Below are positions 62,463 through 64,000 of a stretch of 64,000 bases of DNA, one piece after another. The stretch is from BOG-994 sp049514215 (GTDB lineage Bacteria > Pseudomonadota > Gammaproteobacteria > Burkholderiales > Burkholderiaceae_D), in contig JBEKVI010000021.1 of the NCBI GenBank assembly GCA_049514215.1, positions 1-64,000 on the forward strand, read 5' to 3'. A model generated the notes under the pieces. The model had not been told where the DNA came from and searched no databases. It was given only the letters and a program-made list of their open reading frames with translations. Position numbers and translations under genes: made by a program. The stretch's first letter is position 1; the number at the start of each line of letters is the position of its first letter.

Positions 62463-62593
62463 AACGAAGCGGTTTTTCAGAAATGTTTCAAATGGTCGAA
62501 TTCATGCTGCGGCCTTATATATTTCAAGGTCTTGGGTGGCCCTAGCCACTGTTCTGTAATATGCGGGGCTTAAGCTCGTCCTACCATTACATC

Positions 62594-64000
62594 ATGCCCT
62601 CCACTCGCTTGCTTGCTGCGGTCGATCTCGGTTCGAATAGCTTCAGGCTGCTCATCGGCCGAGTCGTCGAGAACGCGGGTGGCTCGCAAGTGTACCCGCT
62701 CGACAGCCTGAAGGAGACCGTGCGGCTCGCTTCGGGTCTGTCGAAGGAAAAGCGATTGGATGCGGCATCCCAGCAGCGCGCTTTGGCCGTGCTGCAGCGC
62801 TTTGGCGAGCGTTTGCGCTCCTTCGCGCCCGACCAGGTCCGTGCGGTCGCCACCAACACCCTGCGCGTCGCAAAAAACGCGGGGGACTTCCTAAAGACCG
62901 CCGAGGCGGCATTGGGGTTTCCCATCGAAGTCATCGCGGGCCGCGAAGAGGCGCGCCTGATCTATAGCGGCGTCTCGCATACTTTCCCGCCGCAGACGGG
63001 ACAAATGCTGGTCGTCGACATCGGTGGCGGTTCGACGGAATTCATCATCGGCGAAGGACACGAACCCAAGCTCATGGAATCGCTCTTCATGGGTTGCGTG
63101 AGCTACAGCATGCAGTTCTTCCCGGGTGGCGAGATCGACCGCTACACGCTCAAGCAGGCCGAGCTTGCCGCCCAGAAGGAAGTCGAGGTCATCGCGCGCG
63201 ATTACATTGCGACCGGCTGGTCTCTTGCCGTCGGATCCTCGGGGACCGCCAAGGCGCTCGGGGAGATCCTGGAAGAAAACGGCTTTTCAGAGCATGGGAT
63301 CACGCGCGAAGGACTCGAAAAACTGCGTGATGTGCTCCTGCGCGCGGGCAATGCAAGCCGCGTGCGCCTGGAAGCCTTAAAGACCGACCGCGTGCCCGTC
63401 ATCCCGGGAGGCTTTGCGATCATGTCCGCCGTCTTTAGCGTGTTGGGTCTTGAGCGCATGGATGTGGCCGAAGGGGCGCTGCGCCAGGGCGTGCTCTATG
63501 ACCTTCTGGGACGCAGTCAGCGCCAGGACATGCGCGATGTCACCATCGAGCAGTTCACCCAGCGCTATGGCGTCGATCGGCCCCAGGCGCGACGCGTAGG
63601 CCAGCTGGCCGTGAAGCTGTTGCACCAGGCCGCGCAAGGCAGCGAGGAAGAGCGAGAGGCGATCGAAAAGATCGTGACCTGGGCTGCGGCGCTTCACGAG
63701 ATCGGATTGTCGATCTCACACTCGGCCTATCACAAGCATTCGGCTTACATCCTGTCGAACGCGGACATGCCGGGATTTTCTAAAATGGACCAAATCAAGA
63801 TGGCTGCTCTGGTGCTGGGGCACACCGGCAAGCTCACCAAGCTGTCCGGACAGCTTTCTGGCCCTAACGACTGGCTGGCCGTCCTTTGCCTGCGGCTGGC
63901 CGTCCTGTTGTTTCGGCGCAGGGCGGAAATGCCGGTGCCCGAGCTGCGCCTGAAGGCCTCTTCCAAGGGCTATACCCTGCATGCCGACGCCGACTGGCTC
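62594..64000 (+). CDS. ppx: Exopolyphosphatase / guanosine pentaphosphatase (Ppx/GppA), C-terminus cut
   Basis: 469 codons to the window edge, so only a short C-terminal piece is missing from the ~500-residue family. ASKHA-fold phosphate motifs: AAVDLGSNSFRLLI at the start, VVDIGGGSTEFIIG at about residue 139, AEGALRQGVLYDLLG near residue 295, and an HD-like helical C-domain (AALHEIGLSISH). It releases phosphate from polyphosphate ends and/or converts pppGpp. ATG at 62594. Confidence 0.93.
   Translation, partial: MPSTRLLAAVDLGSNSFRLLIGRVVENAGGSQVYPLDSLKETVRLASGLSKEKRLDAASQQRALAVLQRFGERLRSFAPDQVRAVATNTLRVAKNAGDFLKTAEAALGFPIEVIAGREEARLIYSGVSHTFPPQTGQMLVVDIGGGSTEFIIGEGHEPKLMESLFMGCVSYSMQFFPGGEIDRYTLKQAELAAQKEVEVIARDYIATGWSLAVGSSGTAKALGEILEENGFSEHGITREGLEKLRDVLLRAGNASRVRLEALKTDRVPVIPGGFAIMSAVFSVLGLERMDVAEGALRQGVLYDLLGRSQRQDMRDVTIEQFTQRYGVDRPQARRVGQLAVKLLHQAAQGSEEEREAIEKIVTWAAALHEIGLSISHSAYHKHSAYILSNADMPGFSKMDQIKMAALVLGHTGKLTKLSGQLSGPNDWLAVLCLRLAVLLFRRRAEMPVPELRLKASSKGYTLHADADWL

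Noticed and set aside
62551..62570. PhoB box between ppk and ppx
   Set aside because: One CTGTAATA-like half-site, but no second repeat at 11-bp spacing.
60948..62573. 541-codon open frame opposite ppk
   Set aside because: Antisense shadow of a GC-rich, strongly coding gene; composition has no recognisable motif and ppk is unmistakable.
1..64000. tRNA, rRNA, CRISPR, insertion sequences, prophage
   Set aside because: Nothing by eye in any intergenic gap; gaps are short and coding density is high.

Overview
The window is GC-rich, densely packed Gram-negative DNA: TonB-dependent receptor, LolC/LolD, a tripartite RND efflux pump and many overlapping stop/start codons. The run lysS, prfB, recJ, rpfE-like, lolC, lolD, tatD, together with a split MnmC, an Fsr exporter, a hydrolase-dead RelA and Ppk/Ppx, looks betaproteobacterial (Burkholderiales-like). 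That placement is an inference from gene content and order. I see no rRNA, tRNA, insertion sequence, prophage or CRISPR array.

Layout. 1-8.7 kb: TonB receptor (cut by the left edge), fsr, then a leftward operon SDR-lysS-mnmD-mnmC2 and prfB with its programmed +1 frameshift. 8.7-18 kb: accessory block. A ribbon-helix-helix regulator is divergent from a SulP transporter across a palindrome, followed by a secreted NTF2-like protein and a leftward tetR-MFP-RND-OMF efflux system whose promoter carries a 10-bp-arm palindrome. 18-25 kb: recJ and rpfE-like leftward; lolC-GNAT-GST-lolD-tatD rightward, ending in a clear intrinsic terminator. 25-39 kb: a leftward flotillin-like SPFH protein; rightward genes for a circularly permuted ATP-grasp ligase, an alpha-E protein, a transglutaminase-DUF2126 giant, an ATP-grasp/alpha-E fusion and a second transglutaminase; an opposing glutamate dehydrogenase; and the proteasome-like peptidase Anbu. 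39-44.4 kb: two alpha/beta hydrolases, a RidA-like protein, relA and a secreted NTF2-like protein.

44.5-60.1 kb is the most coherent accessory system, a predicted pathway for short urea oligomers. Rightward: allophanate hydrolase (atzF), a NitT/TauT-type ABC transporter, atzG, atzE, an AtzH/HpxZ-like protein and a GntR/FCD regulator. Leftward: a BMP-family ABC transporter, a protein that closely resembles biuret hydrolase BiuH, and a second isochorismatase-fold hydrolase that could be a triuret hydrolase. Both transcription units begin with a -24/-12 sigma-54 promoter, each followed by a near-identical 10-bp palindrome (TGGTATACCA / TGGTATCCCA) at the predicted transcript start. That suggests nitrogen control combined with local GntR control. 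An NHL-repeat lipoprotein and a VOC protein lie between the two halves.

60.3-64 kb: ppk (leftward) and a divergent ppx/gppA cut by the right edge.

All function calls rest on motifs, lengths and context read by eye; no database search was run.
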